Source: Chthoniobacterales bacterium
GTDB taxonomy: Bacteria > Verrucomicrobiota > Verrucomicrobiia > Chthoniobacterales > UBA10450
Length of the DNA: 41,058 bases
Assembly (NCBI GenBank): GCA_013812515.1
Contig: JACCTI010000385.1
Coordinates: forward strand, 1-41,058
Reading direction: 5' to 3'
In this document: positions 8,267-17,595 of the stretch, one piece after another
Layout of the letters: every line of letters begins with the position of its first letter
How positions within the stretch are numbered: the stretch's first letter is position 1
Translations under genes and position numbers: made by a program
The notes under the pieces: model-generated
Database searches by the model: none
What the model saw: the letters and a program-made list of their open reading frames with translations, nothing else
What the model was told of the DNA's origin: nothing

Positions 8267-10570
8267 TCATCCGCACGCTTCCTCCCCCACGATTTGCACT
8301 TCCGTTTCCAATTGGATTCCGCGTATCTCGCGCACGACGGACTTGATCTTCTCGATCAACTCCAGCATCTCCACCGCGGTGGCGCCGCCATCGTTCACGA
8401 TGAAATTCCCGTGCACTTGCGAGATGCGCGCCTTGCCCACTGCGCAGTTCTTCAGCCCGAGCCCGTCGACGAGTTTGCCTGCGGGACAAGACTCTGGGTT
8501 TTTGAAAATGCAGCCTGCGCTGGAAGCTGCCGGCTGACTGGTGCGCCGTTTTTCCTGCGACTCTTCCATGCGCGCGGCGATCTCCTCCGCGGCCGCATGA
8601 TGGCCATGAAACACGGCGGAAACAGCGTAGTTCTTCTCTAAAGCTGGAACGTGCCGGTAGTGGATCTCCATTTGGTCGGGCCGTTTTGTGTGCGCGTTTC
8701 CTTCGCCGTCGAGATAGCGGAGGGAGACGACGTTCTCGAAGGTCTGCACGCCCATCGCACCGGCGTTCATCCGTAATCCGCCGCCAACCGCACCGGGAAT
8801 TCCTTCCATCCACTCGAGGCCGCCTATCCCCGCTTTTCGACCGGCGTAGGCCACTTCCTTCAACTTCGCGCCGACGCCGGCGGTGATCTCAGTTCCGTCT
8901 ACCGCCAGATGATCAAATTCACCGCCGGAAGGATGCACGACGACGCCGCGAATGCCGCCGTCGCGCACGAGCAAATTCGAGCCGCGACCGATCACGAAAA
9001 GCGATAAATTTTCGTGGCGGCAGAATCGAATGATGTGCGCGAACGCCTGCTCCGTGCGCGGCTCGACCCAGAATTGCGCCGGCCCACCAACGCGTAACGT
9101 GGTGTGCTTCGCGAGCGGCTCGTAGAGGCGAACCTCGCCTTTCGCCCCGACGATGTCCCGGAGGCGCTCAACGATGACAAGGTCCGCCGCGAGAAGCGAG
9201 AGCTGCTCGTGGATGTTCCCCGCCCCGAGGCTCAAAACGAGATCGCCGTCAGCAATGATGTTGCCGACATCACAGTGCAGCCGCTCGAGGCTCGCCTGGA
9301 AGGCCGCGCCACCATGTCCGTGCGCCGCAATCTCATCCACAATCGTTCGTCCGGTGATTCCCGGGATGGGAGCTTCACTCGCTGGGTAAACATCCGCGAC
9401 AAAGACGCGATCCGACTGATCGAAGGCAGAGCCGAACTCCTTCCGGAGTGCTTTTGTGCGCGAATAGCGATGGGGCTGAAACATCGTCACCAGCCGGTTA
9501 CGTCCCATGGAGCGGGCCGTAGCGAGGGTGGCGCGAATCTCCGTCGGATGGTGTGCGTAATCGTCCACCAGTAGAAAGCGCTCGCTCGAGTATTTGATCT
9601 CGAACCGGCGACGCGCGTGCTGAAAATGCCGCAGCGAAGCGGCGACTTTCGCGAACGGAATTCCTACTTCCATCGCGAGCGCGATCACGCCGAGAGCGTT
9701 GCTCACATTGTGCCGTCCGGGAACGTTCAGAACAGCTTCGCCAAGTTTTTCCTCGTCGCGATAGACAGAAAAGACCGATGTGAAGTCCTGCAATTGGATG
9801 CCGACTCCGCGGTACTTGGAATCGGCGGCGAACCCGTAGGAGATCGCACGCGGGCGATCTGCGCAAAGCCGCGTCGCGTTTCGATCGTCGGCACAGTAGA
9901 AGACGCTGCCGGAGGTCCGATCGAGGAGCTGCGAAAAGACGGATTCGATCGCGGCGAGATCCTCGTAAAAGTCCAGATGCTCTTCCTCGATGTTGAGGAT
10001 GAGAGCGTGCTCCGGATGGAAGAAGCACAACGTGCCGTCGCTCTCATCACCTTCCGCGATAAAGTACGAACCACGCGGATCCCAGTGCGCGTTAGACCCG
10101 AGGAGTGGAATCTCCGCGCCGACGTAATGCGATGGGTGCAATCCACCTTCGCGAAAGACGTGCGCCGCCATCGCGGATGTGGTCGTCTTGCCATGCATAC
10201 CGGCCACGACGATGCCGCGCTTTCCGAGCATCATCGCCGCCAATGCTTCGGCGCGCCGCAACCGCGGCTTCCCCGCCTTGCCTGCCGCCATCAGAATCGG
10301 GTTCTCCTTTCGAATCGCGGAGGAATAGACCACGAACTCGGCGTCGGCCGCGTCTTCCGCCAGATGTTTGAGGTGAAAACGAAGGCCGAGGCGTTCCAGT
10401 CGAGTCGTCTCCACCGAGCCGGCGCGATCGGAGCCGCTGACCTGGTGCCCGAGCTCGAGCAATAACGCCGCGATGCCACTCATGCCGCTGCCGGCCACGC
10501 CAACGAGATGAATGCGGTGTCGCTCCTGCGTGAGTTGCCTCTGAAGATCAGCTTCGGGAGCGAGCGTCAT
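8267..10570 (-). CDS. murCB: MurC-MurB fusion, bifunctional Mur precursor enzyme
   Basis: A single frame of 767 residues joins two normally separate enzymes. Residues about 18-465 are MurC, UDP-MurNAc--L-alanine ligase: GVAGSGMSG nucleotide fold, ATP loop GMHGKTTT (Met where Thr is usual), HHPTEI and QPHRYSR. Residues about 480-767 are MurB, UDP-N-acetylenolpyruvoylglucosamine reductase: FAD-binding TLRVGGPA, IGRGSNLLV, MEGIPGAVGG and the catalytic region SAGCIFKNP, with Cys where Ser is common. The fused order reverses reaction order, since MurB acts before MurC. The start at 10570 overlaps the murG stop by 4 bp (ATGA); an in-frame ATG at 10639 lies within murG. No stop separates the domains. 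Confidence 0.95.
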   Translation of the reverse strand: MTLAPEADLQRQLTQERHRIHLVGVAGSGMSGIAALLLELGHQVSGSDRAGSVETTRLERLGLRFHLKHLAEDAADAEFVVYSSAIRKENPILMAAGKAGKPRLRRAEALAAMMLGKRGIVVAGMHGKTTTSAMAAHVFREGGLHPSHYVGAEIPLLGSNAHWDPRGSYFIAEGDESDGTLCFFHPEHALILNIEEEHLDFYEDLAAIESVFSQLLDRTSGSVFYCADDRNATRLCADRPRAISYGFAADSKYRGVGIQLQDFTSVFSVYRDEEKLGEAVLNVPGRHNVSNALGVIALAMEVGIPFAKVAASLRHFQHARRRFEIKYSSERFLLVDDYAHHPTEIRATLATARSMGRNRLVTMFQPHRYSRTKALRKEFGSAFDQSDRVFVADVYPASEAPIPGITGRTIVDEIAAHGHGGAAFQASLERLHCDVGNIIADGDLVLSLGAGNIHEQLSLLAADLVIVERLRDIVGAKGEVRLYEPLAKHTTLRVGGPAQFWVEPRTEQAFAHIIRFCRHENLSLFVIGRGSNLLVRDGGIRGVVVHPSGGEFDHLAVDGTEITAGVGAKLKEVAYAGRKAGIGGLEWMEGIPGAVGGGLRMNAGAMGVQTFENVVSLRYLDGEGNAHTKRPDQMEIHYRHVPALEKNYAVSAVFHGHHAAAEEIAARMEESQEKRRTSQPAASSAGCIFKNPESCPAGKLVDGLGLKNCAVGKARISQVHGNFIVNDGGATAVEMLELIEKIKSVVREIRGIQLETEVQIVGEEACG

Positions 10571-11652
10571 GCTTGCGTATATCTCTCCATCGTCGCGACG
10601 ACAAGATTGGCGGCGTTTTTCGGGGCGAGTTGCGCGCAATTTTCCGCCATGCGCCGCAGACGCGGCTCGTCGTTGATTAACTCGCGAATTTTTCGCGCGA
10701 GAACGTCGCCGGAAATTTCTCCTTCGCGCAACATGATGGCCGCGTCGACACGCGTGAAGATTTCAGCGTTGCGCGTCTGGTGATCGTCGGCCGCGTAGGG
10801 GAACGGGATTAAGACGGAAGGCAATGAAAAGGCCGCCAGTTCCGCGAGGCTGGCCGCACCGGAACGCGCAATCGCGAGATCGGCGGCGCTGTAAACTTCT
10901 TCCATCGAATGATGAAAGGCCGCGACGTAAGCCGGAATGTTTTCGCGCAGGTAATTGTCGGCCACGAGACGCTCGTCCCGCACGCCGGAGAGGTGGATAA
11001 CCTGGAACGGTTCGCCTTGCAGTGAAGGAAGAGATTTGATCATCCCCTGATTAATCCCGGCTGCGCCCTGGCTGCCGCCCATGACGAGCAGCGTGTGCAG
11101 GTCTTCGCGGAGCCCGAGTTTTCGTCGCGCTTCTGCGCGGTCGAGACGTTGCAGTTCCGACCGAATCGGCGTGCCGGTCACCTCGGTTTTCACTCTCGGG
11201 AAAAACTGGGCCGCTTCCCCGAAGCCTAACAATACCGCCCGGACCATCCGGGCGGTCATGCGATTCGCCCTGCCGGGAAACGCGTTCGATTCGTGGATAA
11301 AAGTCGGAACCCGCCGTATCCGCCCGGCCAGCACCGGCGCGGTCGACGTAAACCCGCCCATGCCCAGAATGGCGTGTGGTTGGAACTTCCGATAAATCTG
11401 GCGGCAGCGGGAAAGGCTTTCGTTGAAACGTTGCGTGAACCTGACGATGGCGGGTGAAAACGGTGACGGCAGCCCCACGGTTGGGAGTTTCTCGAACTGG
11501 AACTCGGGATGGCTCGAGAGCGCCACGCTGTCGATTTCCTTTTCGGAGACAAACAGCATGACCTCATGGCCGCGACCGCGCAGAACTTCCGCGACGGCGA
11601 GACCAGGAAATATGTGGCCGCCGGTGCCGCCGCATGCGATGACCGCCTTCAT
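10567..11652 (-). CDS. murG: Undecaprenyl-PP-MurNAc-pentapeptide GlcNAc transferase
   Basis: GT28 glycosyltransferase (361 residues) that adds GlcNAc to lipid I to make lipid II on the inner face of the membrane. The N-terminal GGTGGHIFPGLA loop, the mid-domain HESNAFPGRANR, GGSQGAAGIN, and the UDP-GlcNAc site around RSGAASLAELAAFSLPSVLIPFP are present. The start at 11652 (MKAVIACGGTGGH) is the family start; the frame is open upstream but through repeat DNA. No Shine-Dalgarno is visible because the heptad element runs up to the ATG. It overlaps murCB. Confidence 0.96.
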   Translation of the reverse strand: MKAVIACGGTGGHIFPGLAVAEVLRGRGHEVMLFVSEKEIDSVALSSHPEFQFEKLPTVGLPSPFSPAIVRFTQRFNESLSRCRQIYRKFQPHAILGMGGFTSTAPVLAGRIRRVPTFIHESNAFPGRANRMTARMVRAVLLGFGEAAQFFPRVKTEVTGTPIRSELQRLDRAEARRKLGLREDLHTLLVMGGSQGAAGINQGMIKSLPSLQGEPFQVIHLSGVRDERLVADNYLRENIPAYVAAFHHSMEEVYSAADLAIARSGAASLAELAAFSLPSVLIPFPYAADDHQTRNAEIFTRVDAAIMLREGEISGDVLARKIRELINDEPRLRRMAENCAQLAPKNAANLVVATMERYTQA

Positions 11653-11655
11653 GGA

Positions 11656-11748
11656 ATTTGCGAGTTGCGATTTGCGATTTGCGATCTTCCGCCGCGCATC
11701 GCAGCCCACAGGACCGGAATCGAAAAACGAAAAACGAAAAACGAAAAT
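11656..11748. repeat. Heptad-repeat palindrome between ftsW and murG
   Basis: Four 7-bp units, TTGCGAG then TTGCGAT three times (11658-11685), face four CGAAAA-type units (11721-11748) across a 35-bp centre. Read on one strand the units are GATTTGC and GTTTTTC, which differ at two of seven positions, so the two arrays form an imperfect inverted repeat with the same 7-bp period. The element ends next to the murG start codon. Confidence 0.85.
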
Positions 11749-11752
11749 ATCA

Positions 11753-12898
11753 TCAGATTCGGGGGGTTGTGCGCACCTGCATCGTGGTGCGTCTATTGTT
11801 CGCAGCCGGTTCGAGCACGCCCCGGCGGTAAATGCTGAGCAGAATCCCGACGCCGAAGAGACAGGCCGCGAGATTAGATCCGCCATAGCTGATGAATGGG
11901 AGCGGCAATCCTTTGTTAGGCAGAAGTGACGTCGTGACGCCGATATTGACCGCGGCCTGCAGCGCGAGGAGCGAGACGATGCCGGAGCCAAGGAGCAAGC
12001 CAAAGCGGTCTTTCGCGTGCAGCGCAATCATCGTCCCGCAGACGATGATGACGAGAAAGAGAAACACGACGACCAGACTGACCCTGAGCCCGAGTTCCTC
12101 CCCGATCATCGGAAAGATGAAATCCGTGTGGGCGTAGGGCAGATACATCATTTTCTGTCGACCGTTTCCGAGGCCGAGGCCTTCGATTCCGCCGCTGCCC
12201 CACGCAATCAGTGCCTGCATCTGCTGGAGACCCGCGTCGTCCTTGTAGAGCTCCGGATGAAGAAAGGCGGTGAGCCGCGCCATGCGCTCGGGAATAGCGA
12301 TGGCGACAAAGAGAATGCCGGCCACGCCGCTCAGCGAGAGGATCCCGAGGATGATCGGGTTCGTGCCAGCGACGAACATCATGACTAACGCAGTCGCGCC
12401 GATTAGAGAAGTGGTTCCCAGATCCACTTCGGTGACAATCAGCGCAAGGAGAATGCTGACGACCGCGAGGGGGATGACGAAGCCCTTCAGAAAGCGAGCG
12501 CTGTTCTTCTCATTCCGCGAAAACCAGAACGCGAGAAAAAATACCGAGGCGAGCTTCGCCATTTCGGACGGCTGTAAAGTGAACCCGCCAAAACCGATCC
12601 AGCGGCGAGAGCCGTTGATGCGCATCCCGATGTGCGGGACAAAACAAAGTGCGAGCGCGGCTGCGGCCACCGCAAACCAGATCCACCAGGTGCGCGCCCA
12701 GAAGTGATAATCCATGAACGCGGCGATTGTGCAGACGAGAAGGCCAACACCGAGCCAGACCGCCTGGCGTTTCACGAAGAAGTAAACGTCGTTGTGGCTA
12801 TCCTTCGCAAAGGCGCTGGTGCTGAAAAGCATTACGATGCCGATCACGAGCATGACGAGGACAGCGAGGAACAGAATGTAGGCGCTCTTACGATGCAT
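11753..12898 (-). CDS. ftsW: Septal peptidoglycan glycosyltransferase FtsW (SEDS)
   Basis: SEDS polytopic membrane protein of 381 residues with about ten predicted spans. The family signature near the C-terminus, KGLPLPFISYGGSN, is intact, as is the RINGSRRWI loop. With FtsI it polymerises lipid II at the septum. Its position between the LysM protein and murG matches the usual murD-ftsW-murG order, with one insertion. RodA is the alternative, but the dcw context favours FtsW. Confidence 0.95.
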   Translation of the reverse strand: MHRKSAYILFLAVLVMLVIGIVMLFSTSAFAKDSHNDVYFFVKRQAVWLGVGLLVCTIAAFMDYHFWARTWWIWFAVAAAALALCFVPHIGMRINGSRRWIGFGGFTLQPSEMAKLASVFFLAFWFSRNEKNSARFLKGFVIPLAVVSILLALIVTEVDLGTTSLIGATALVMMFVAGTNPIILGILSLSGVAGILFVAIAIPERMARLTAFLHPELYKDDAGLQQMQALIAWGSGGIEGLGLGNGRQKMMYLPYAHTDFIFPMIGEELGLRVSLVVVFLFLVIIVCGTMIALHAKDRFGLLLGSGIVSLLALQAAVNIGVTTSLLPNKGLPLPFISYGGSNLAACLFGVGILLSIYRRGVLEPAANNRRTTMQVRTTPRI

Positions 12899-12909
12899 CG
12901 GCGTTTATT

Positions 12910-13078
12910 TGGAGCTAAGGATGAACACGGATGAAACACAGATGGAAACAGGAGCGGAGGATTGCGGATCGCAGAGGGGAACATGTCTCGCCCCGGTCGC
13001 GGGTCTCGGACGGTGCGGCGCGTCGTCCTTACCTTTTCCGCATCCGTATTTCATCCGTCTCAATCCGTGGCCGATCGA
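12910..13078. repeat. Inverted repeat between LysM gene and ftsW
   Basis: Words of the type GGATGAACACGGATGA and CACAGATGG (about 12918-12950) recur in inverted form as TTTCATCCGTCTC and AATCCGTGG (about 13045-13075). The internal period is about 10-11 bp rather than 7. It fills almost the whole 182-bp gap between two dcw genes. Confidence 0.65.
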
Positions 13079-13080
13079 AA

Positions 13081-13656
13081 TCAGTTCCCCCCGCTCCTGG
13101 ACTTCGCTTTCGACGGGACGATGAGCTTTTGCCCGATCTGTAACTTCCGCGGATCGTCAATGTGATTGATCGCGAGCAGATCGCTTTCGGAGACCTTCAG
13201 CTTCTTCGCGATCTTAACCGGATTATCGCCCTTGGCGACGACGTAGAAATTGCCGGAGCCGGTTCCTACCGGCATTGCTTTCGGAATTGCGGATGGTTCG
13301 GCAACCGGGCCCTCGTTCTTGACTACGGGCTTCGCGGCGGACGGCGCCGCGAGCGGAAGCGCAGCTGCTTCACTCTTCGGTGATGCAGGTGGTGCGCCTT
13401 CGTTTCTCGATACGGGCGACGAAGACGAGGAGGAGGAGGTAGGAAACGTGCCCTGCCGGCCTTTGATCGTGTTGAACGCAATAATGCCTGCGACTGCGAC
13501 GACGTGGAGGACCAGCACGATGAGAAGCGCGCGCGAGAGCTTCATGTTCGGCTCGGACATTTCCTCGTAATCCATCTCATCAGCGGGCGAGAGGGAGCGA
13601 TGCGCCGTGCTGGCGCGGAGCTTTTTCCTTTGCAGAAATAATCTCGGTATTTTCAT
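13081..13656 (-). CDS. Single-pass membrane protein with C-terminal LysM domain
   Basis: A 191-residue protein with a cytoplasmic N-terminus of about 37 residues (basic, then acidic), one membrane span (ALLIVLVLHVVAVAGIIAF), a Ser/Pro/Ala-rich linker of about 70 residues and a C-terminal LysM domain (FYVVAKGDNPVKIAKKL to LIVPSK). LysM domains bind GlcNAc-containing glycans, so it probably anchors to or senses peptidoglycan at the division site (inference from context). The start at 13656 lies 5 bp after the murD stop; later Met codons, including MKLSRALL, are possible alternatives. No standard dcw gene corresponds to it. Confidence 0.8.
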   Translation of the reverse strand: MKIPRLFLQRKKLRASTAHRSLSPADEMDYEEMSEPNMKLSRALLIVLVLHVVAVAGIIAFNTIKGRQGTFPTSSSSSSSPVSRNEGAPPASPKSEAAALPLAAPSAAKPVVKNEGPVAEPSAIPKAMPVGTGSGNFYVVAKGDNPVKIAKKLKVSESDLLAINHIDDPRKLQIGQKLIVPSKAKSRSGGN

Positions 13657-13661
13657 AAGGC

Positions 13662-14987
13662 TTACTTTTTCAGCGCGTGCACGAGGGCACGAAATTGATC
13701 GCCGCGGTCGGCGTAGCTCTTGAACATGTCGAAAGAAGACGTGCCCGGAGAGAAGAGGACCACCTCGCCTGGTTGCGCCACGGCGTGCGCGCGCTCCACT
13801 GCATCGGCGATCGAGACGGCAATCTCGCAAGGCACGACACCGCTCCAGTCGCGGCCAATGCGCTCGGCCATCTCCCCGATCAGAATCGTCGCGCGGACCT
13901 TCTCGGAGACGAGGGGCCGAAGAGTTTCGTATTCGAAGCCTTTATCCTTCCCGCCCGCGATCAGGACCACTGGTTTCGACTGCGCAAGGAGGGCTTTCTC
14001 GACTGCGTCGAGGTTCGTCGCCTTCGAGTCGTTAATGTAGCCAACCCCGCTGAGCTCACGCACAAACTCGAGGCGATGCGGCCGCGGCTGGTAGGCGGAG
14101 AGTGGCGGCACCATCTGTTCGAAAGAGAGTCCTCGCGCGAGGCCGACAGCGAGGGTGGCCATGAGGTTCTCGATATTATGCGAGCCACGCAGCTTCGTGT
14201 CGGAGAGGCGCAGCACTTCTTGGCCGGAGTAAACAATTGCTCCTTCGGCGAGACGGAAATCGGCCCGATCTTGGTAGGCGCTGAACGTCACCGCCCGCGC
14301 TTTGATCGGCGGCAGCTCCTCGGCGGCGTTCACCACCGCCACGTCATCCGTCGTCTGGTAATCAAAGATGCGGAGTTTGGCGGCGCGATATTCGCCTAAC
14401 GAGCGATAGCGATCGAGGTGATCGGGTGCGAAGTTCAACCAGACGGTGATCGCGGGCCGGAAAGTGGTGATCGTCTCAAGTTGGAACGAGCTCACTTCGA
14501 CGGTGAGGACGTCGAGATCACGGCCTTCGCGCGCCACGTCCGAAAGCGGCTTGCCGATGTTGCCACAGGCGATTGTCTTCTGGCCGCACGCGTTCAGCAA
14601 TTGCGCGAGCAACTCCGTCGTGGTCGTCTTCCCGTTTGTCCCGGTGATCGCGACGACGGGTGCGTTGCAGGAGCGCCAGCCCAGTTCGAGCTCGCCAAGG
14701 ATTTCGACCTCTCGGGCGACGAAGTTTTTCCCGAGCGGAGATGCGGGATCAATTCCCGGACTCAGCACCACCATTTCGTAGCGAGCCGCATCTCGCTCCG
14801 CTTCGGGCCCGCAGATCACTTCGATGCCGCGCGCGCGCAGACCTTCGATGGTGGTTTTAAGGATGGTTTTTTCTTCCGCGCTATCGAGCACCGTGACCGT
14901 CGCCCCTTCGTCCTTCAGTAAATGCGCGGCCGCCGTGCCGCTCAGCCCCGCTCCGAGAACTGCCACCTTTCGATCCGTGTAACGCAC
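13662..14987 (-). CDS. murD: UDP-N-acetylmuramoylalanine--D-glutamate ligase
   Basis: Mur ligase of 441 residues that adds D-Glu to UDP-MurNAc-L-Ala. The N-terminal Rossmann GAGLSGTAAAHLL, the ATP loop ITGTNGKTTTTELL, the NFAPDHLDRY segment and NDSKATNLDAVEKAL are all typical of MurD. It starts 5 bp after mraY ends and is followed 5 bp later by the LysM gene, so the three are likely co-translated. Length matches the family. Confidence 0.96.
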   Translation of the reverse strand: MRYTDRKVAVLGAGLSGTAAAHLLKDEGATVTVLDSAEEKTILKTTIEGLRARGIEVICGPEAERDAARYEMVVLSPGIDPASPLGKNFVAREVEILGELELGWRSCNAPVVAITGTNGKTTTTELLAQLLNACGQKTIACGNIGKPLSDVAREGRDLDVLTVEVSSFQLETITTFRPAITVWLNFAPDHLDRYRSLGEYRAAKLRIFDYQTTDDVAVVNAAEELPPIKARAVTFSAYQDRADFRLAEGAIVYSGQEVLRLSDTKLRGSHNIENLMATLAVGLARGLSFEQMVPPLSAYQPRPHRLEFVRELSGVGYINDSKATNLDAVEKALLAQSKPVVLIAGGKDKGFEYETLRPLVSEKVRATILIGEMAERIGRDWSGVVPCEIAVSIADAVERAHAVAQPGEVVLFSPGTSSFDMFKSYADRGDQFRALVHALKK

Positions 14988-14992
14988 AGTCT

Positions 14993-16093
14993 TTACCTCA
15001 GCTTCAAGGTGGCGAGTCCGAGCAGCGCAAAGATGGCGGAGAGAATCCAGAACCGCACGATGACGGTGTTCTCTTTCCAGCCGCTCAGCTCGAAATGATG
15101 ATGGAGCGGCGACATCGCGAAAATGCGTTTGCCGGTGAGTTTGAAACTCATGACCTGGAGAATCACCGAGGCGGCTTCGATTACGAACACGCCGCCGACC
15201 ACCGCGAGGAGCAGCTCCTGTTTACAACAGATCGCGACCACGCCAATGAGTCCGCCGATCGCGAGCGAGCCAGTGTCGCCCATGAAAACCCTTGCCGGAT
15301 AACAATTGAACCAGAGAAAGCCGAGACCCGCGCCAACCACGGTGGAGCAGACGACCGTGAGCTCGCCAGTGAAGGAGTAAAACGGCACCTGCAAATATTC
15401 CGCGATCCGGAAATTCCCGGCTGCGTAGGTGAGGAGGGCATAGGCAAACGCGACCGTGATGGTGCAGCCAATCGCGAGTCCATCAAGCCCGTCGGTGAGA
15501 TTCACCGCGTTGGACGAACCAGCGATGACGATTGCAAAAAAAATCATCGTAAAGAGGCCCATGTTCGCAATCACCGGCACCTTGAAAAACGGGAGGTAAA
15601 GCGAGCGCGCCTGCACTTGAAGGAGCGGGCTCGTCAGGAAAGCCGCAGTCACCACGCCAGCGACGATCAGTTGAATCAGCAACTTGAAGCGGCCGCTAAT
15701 TCCATCCGATTTTTTCTTCGTCACCTTCAAGTAGTCGTCCGCGAAGCCAAGGCCGCCGAGCACGGTCATCGCGAAAAGGGCCAGCCAGACGAAGCGATTA
15801 TCCGGGCGCGCCCAGAGCACGCTCGAGATGAAGACGGCACCTATGATCAAGACCCCGCCCATCGTCGGCACACCTTTTTTCCCGCCATGTAATTCCGCGA
15901 GCCGATGCACTTCCGCCGCGGTCCGGATCGGTTGGCCCACTTTGAGCGAAATCAGTTTGCGGATGACGAAGTTGCCAGCAACGATCGAGATCGTGAACGC
16001 GGTGATCGCGGCCGCGACCGCGCGAAAAGTGACGTAGCTAAAGACGTTGAAGCCGCCCACGTCATTACTCAGGAAATGGAGGTAGTACATCAT
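14993..16093 (-). CDS. mraY: Phospho-MurNAc-pentapeptide transferase
   Basis: Polytopic transferase of 366 residues that makes lipid I on undecaprenyl phosphate. Signatures visible are KKGVPTMGG, FADDYLK, SSNAVNLTDGLDGLA with the metal-binding Asp residues, and the HHH motif SPLHHHFE near the C-terminus. About ten hydrophobic segments are present. It overlaps the murF stop by 4 bp. Length matches the family. Confidence 0.97.
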   Translation of the reverse strand: MMYYLHFLSNDVGGFNVFSYVTFRAVAAAITAFTISIVAGNFVIRKLISLKVGQPIRTAAEVHRLAELHGGKKGVPTMGGVLIIGAVFISSVLWARPDNRFVWLALFAMTVLGGLGFADDYLKVTKKKSDGISGRFKLLIQLIVAGVVTAAFLTSPLLQVQARSLYLPFFKVPVIANMGLFTMIFFAIVIAGSSNAVNLTDGLDGLAIGCTITVAFAYALLTYAAGNFRIAEYLQVPFYSFTGELTVVCSTVVGAGLGFLWFNCYPARVFMGDTGSLAIGGLIGVVAICCKQELLLAVVGGVFVIEAASVILQVMSFKLTGKRIFAMSPLHHHFELSGWKENTVIVRFWILSAIFALLGLATLKLR

Positions 16094-17481
16094 GAGCGCA
16101 CCTCCGCCGGCATGCGGCGTTCGAATTCCTCCAGCACGCGTTCCGTTCGCGCGAAGCGACTGCCCTTGACTAAAACGAGATCGCCGGGCGAGGTGACCTG
16201 AGCCAGGAGGTCCGCCGCTTCGATCGCGGTTGCGAGATTCGTTGCCTGCTCGAGGCCGGCCGATTGCGCCGCGCGTCCAATGCCTGCGGCGGTATCGCCA
16301 ATGGTGATCAGGCGATCGATGCGCAGCGCCGCAGCGGCTTGTCCCACCTCGATGTGAGCGCGCTCCGACTCGACGCCGAGTTCACCCATTTGCCCGAGCA
16401 CCGCGATGCGTTCTCCGTCGGTCTCAAGCTCCAGGAGAGTGCGCAAGGCGGCTTTCATTGACTCGGGATTCGCGTTGTAGCTGTCGTCGAGAAATCGCAC
16501 GCCGCGGATCTCCCGGAGTTGCAGCCGAGCCTTTGTCAGCGGTGTGGAGGCAAGCCCGGCGGCGCATTCTTCCAGTGAAACTCCGAAGGCGCGAGCGGCC
16601 GCGATCGCGAGGATGGCGTTTTGCACCATGTGCAGCCCGGCCACCGGTAATTGCGCACGGCAACGATGCGCACCTTCCAGGACAGTGAACTCCGAGCCTT
16701 CGGCGCTCTGGCGAATGTCTTCCGCGCGGAGAGTGCCCTTTTCAATCCCGGCAAAAATGACCTTGGCGCGCGTGCGCCGCGCGATCAATTCGCTGAACGG
16801 ATCGTCCGCGTTCAATACGACAGTCCCGCCGCTGCTGATCGCTTCGACCAGTGCGCCTTTTTCCTGCGCGATCCTTTCACGCGAGCCCATGAACTCGACG
16901 TGCGCGATGCCAATGTTTGTGATGATGGCGGCATCGGGCGCGGCGATACGGGCGAGCGGCGCGATCTCGCCTGGATGATTCATGCCGAGTTCCCAGACAC
17001 CGATCTCGTGCGCGCGATTCGCTTCCAGAATGGTTTGAGGCAGACCGACGTGATTGTTGCAATTTCCTTCCGTTTTCGTGACCTGAAACCGCTTGCCCAG
17101 CGCAGCCGCGACGAAGTCCTTCGTGCTCGTTTTGCCGTTGCTGCCGGTAATACCGATAACGCTTAGAGGAAGCGACTTTCGGTAGCTGGCGGCGATCTCC
17201 TGATACGCAGCGAGCGTGTCTGCCACGCGAATGAGCGCGAAACCATCCGGCGCAAGTCCCCTCCAACTCTCCTCCACCAAGGCACCGACCGCGCCGCGTT
17301 CCGCGGTTTCTGCGAGGAAGCGATGACCGTCGAAGTTTTCGCCGCGAATCGGGACGAAAAGATCGCCCGCCTCGATAGTGCGCGAGTCGGTGCTGATGCG
17401 TGAGATCAGCACATTCGGATCTCCAGTTGCGAGCGAGCCCTTCGCGTACTCCGCGATTGCTGACAGAGGAAGCGGGTTCAT
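16090..17481 (-). CDS. murF: UDP-MurNAc-tripeptide--D-Ala-D-Ala ligase
   Basis: Mur ligase of 463 residues that attaches the D-Ala-D-Ala made by Ddl to the tripeptide precursor. The N-terminal uridine-binding region SRISTDSRTIEAGDLFVPIRG, the ATP loop ITGSNGKTSTKD and the conserved YNANPESMKAAL support MurF rather than MurE. It overlaps mraY by 4 bp. Upstream it is separated from murE by a palindromic element, so its ribosome binding site lies at the edge of repeat DNA. Confidence 0.96.
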   Translation of the reverse strand: MNPLPLSAIAEYAKGSLATGDPNVLISRISTDSRTIEAGDLFVPIRGENFDGHRFLAETAERGAVGALVEESWRGLAPDGFALIRVADTLAAYQEIAASYRKSLPLSVIGITGSNGKTSTKDFVAAALGKRFQVTKTEGNCNNHVGLPQTILEANRAHEIGVWELGMNHPGEIAPLARIAAPDAAIITNIGIAHVEFMGSRERIAQEKGALVEAISSGGTVVLNADDPFSELIARRTRAKVIFAGIEKGTLRAEDIRQSAEGSEFTVLEGAHRCRAQLPVAGLHMVQNAILAIAAARAFGVSLEECAAGLASTPLTKARLQLREIRGVRFLDDSYNANPESMKAALRTLLELETDGERIAVLGQMGELGVESERAHIEVGQAAAALRIDRLITIGDTAAGIGRAAQSAGLEQATNLATAIEAADLLAQVTSPGDLVLVKGSRFARTERVLEEFERRMPAEVRS

Positions 17482-17507
17482 CTCGCTTCAGTGCGCGCCC
17501 GCGAGCT

Positions 17508-17595
17508 TCCGGGGAGCGCACGCATTTTGCGTGGCGAAAGTTTGTCGTCGCAGAACGGGACGACCAGCACGCCACAGGCGTGCGCTGTCCGGCAT
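17508..17595. repeat. Palindromic element (family C) between murE and murF
   Basis: The outer arms resemble CCGG..AGCGCACGC...GCGTGGCG on the left and its complement on the right (GCCACAGGCGTGCGCTGTCC), with an inner perfect stem GTCGTC/GACGAC around a 9-nt loop. The whole element could fold as one long hairpin. It occupies most of the 130-bp gap between two genes that are usually adjacent and often overlapping. Confidence 0.75.

Noticed and set aside
9617..10465. Long plus-strand open frames opposite dcw genes (also 15095-15892 and 19668-20573)
   Set aside because: They lie antisense to murCB, mraY and ftsI, have no recognisable domains, and are the usual result of high GC codon use on the opposite strand.
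11658..11748. Possible CRISPR array
   Set aside because: Units are 7 bp with no spacers, and no cas genes are in the window.
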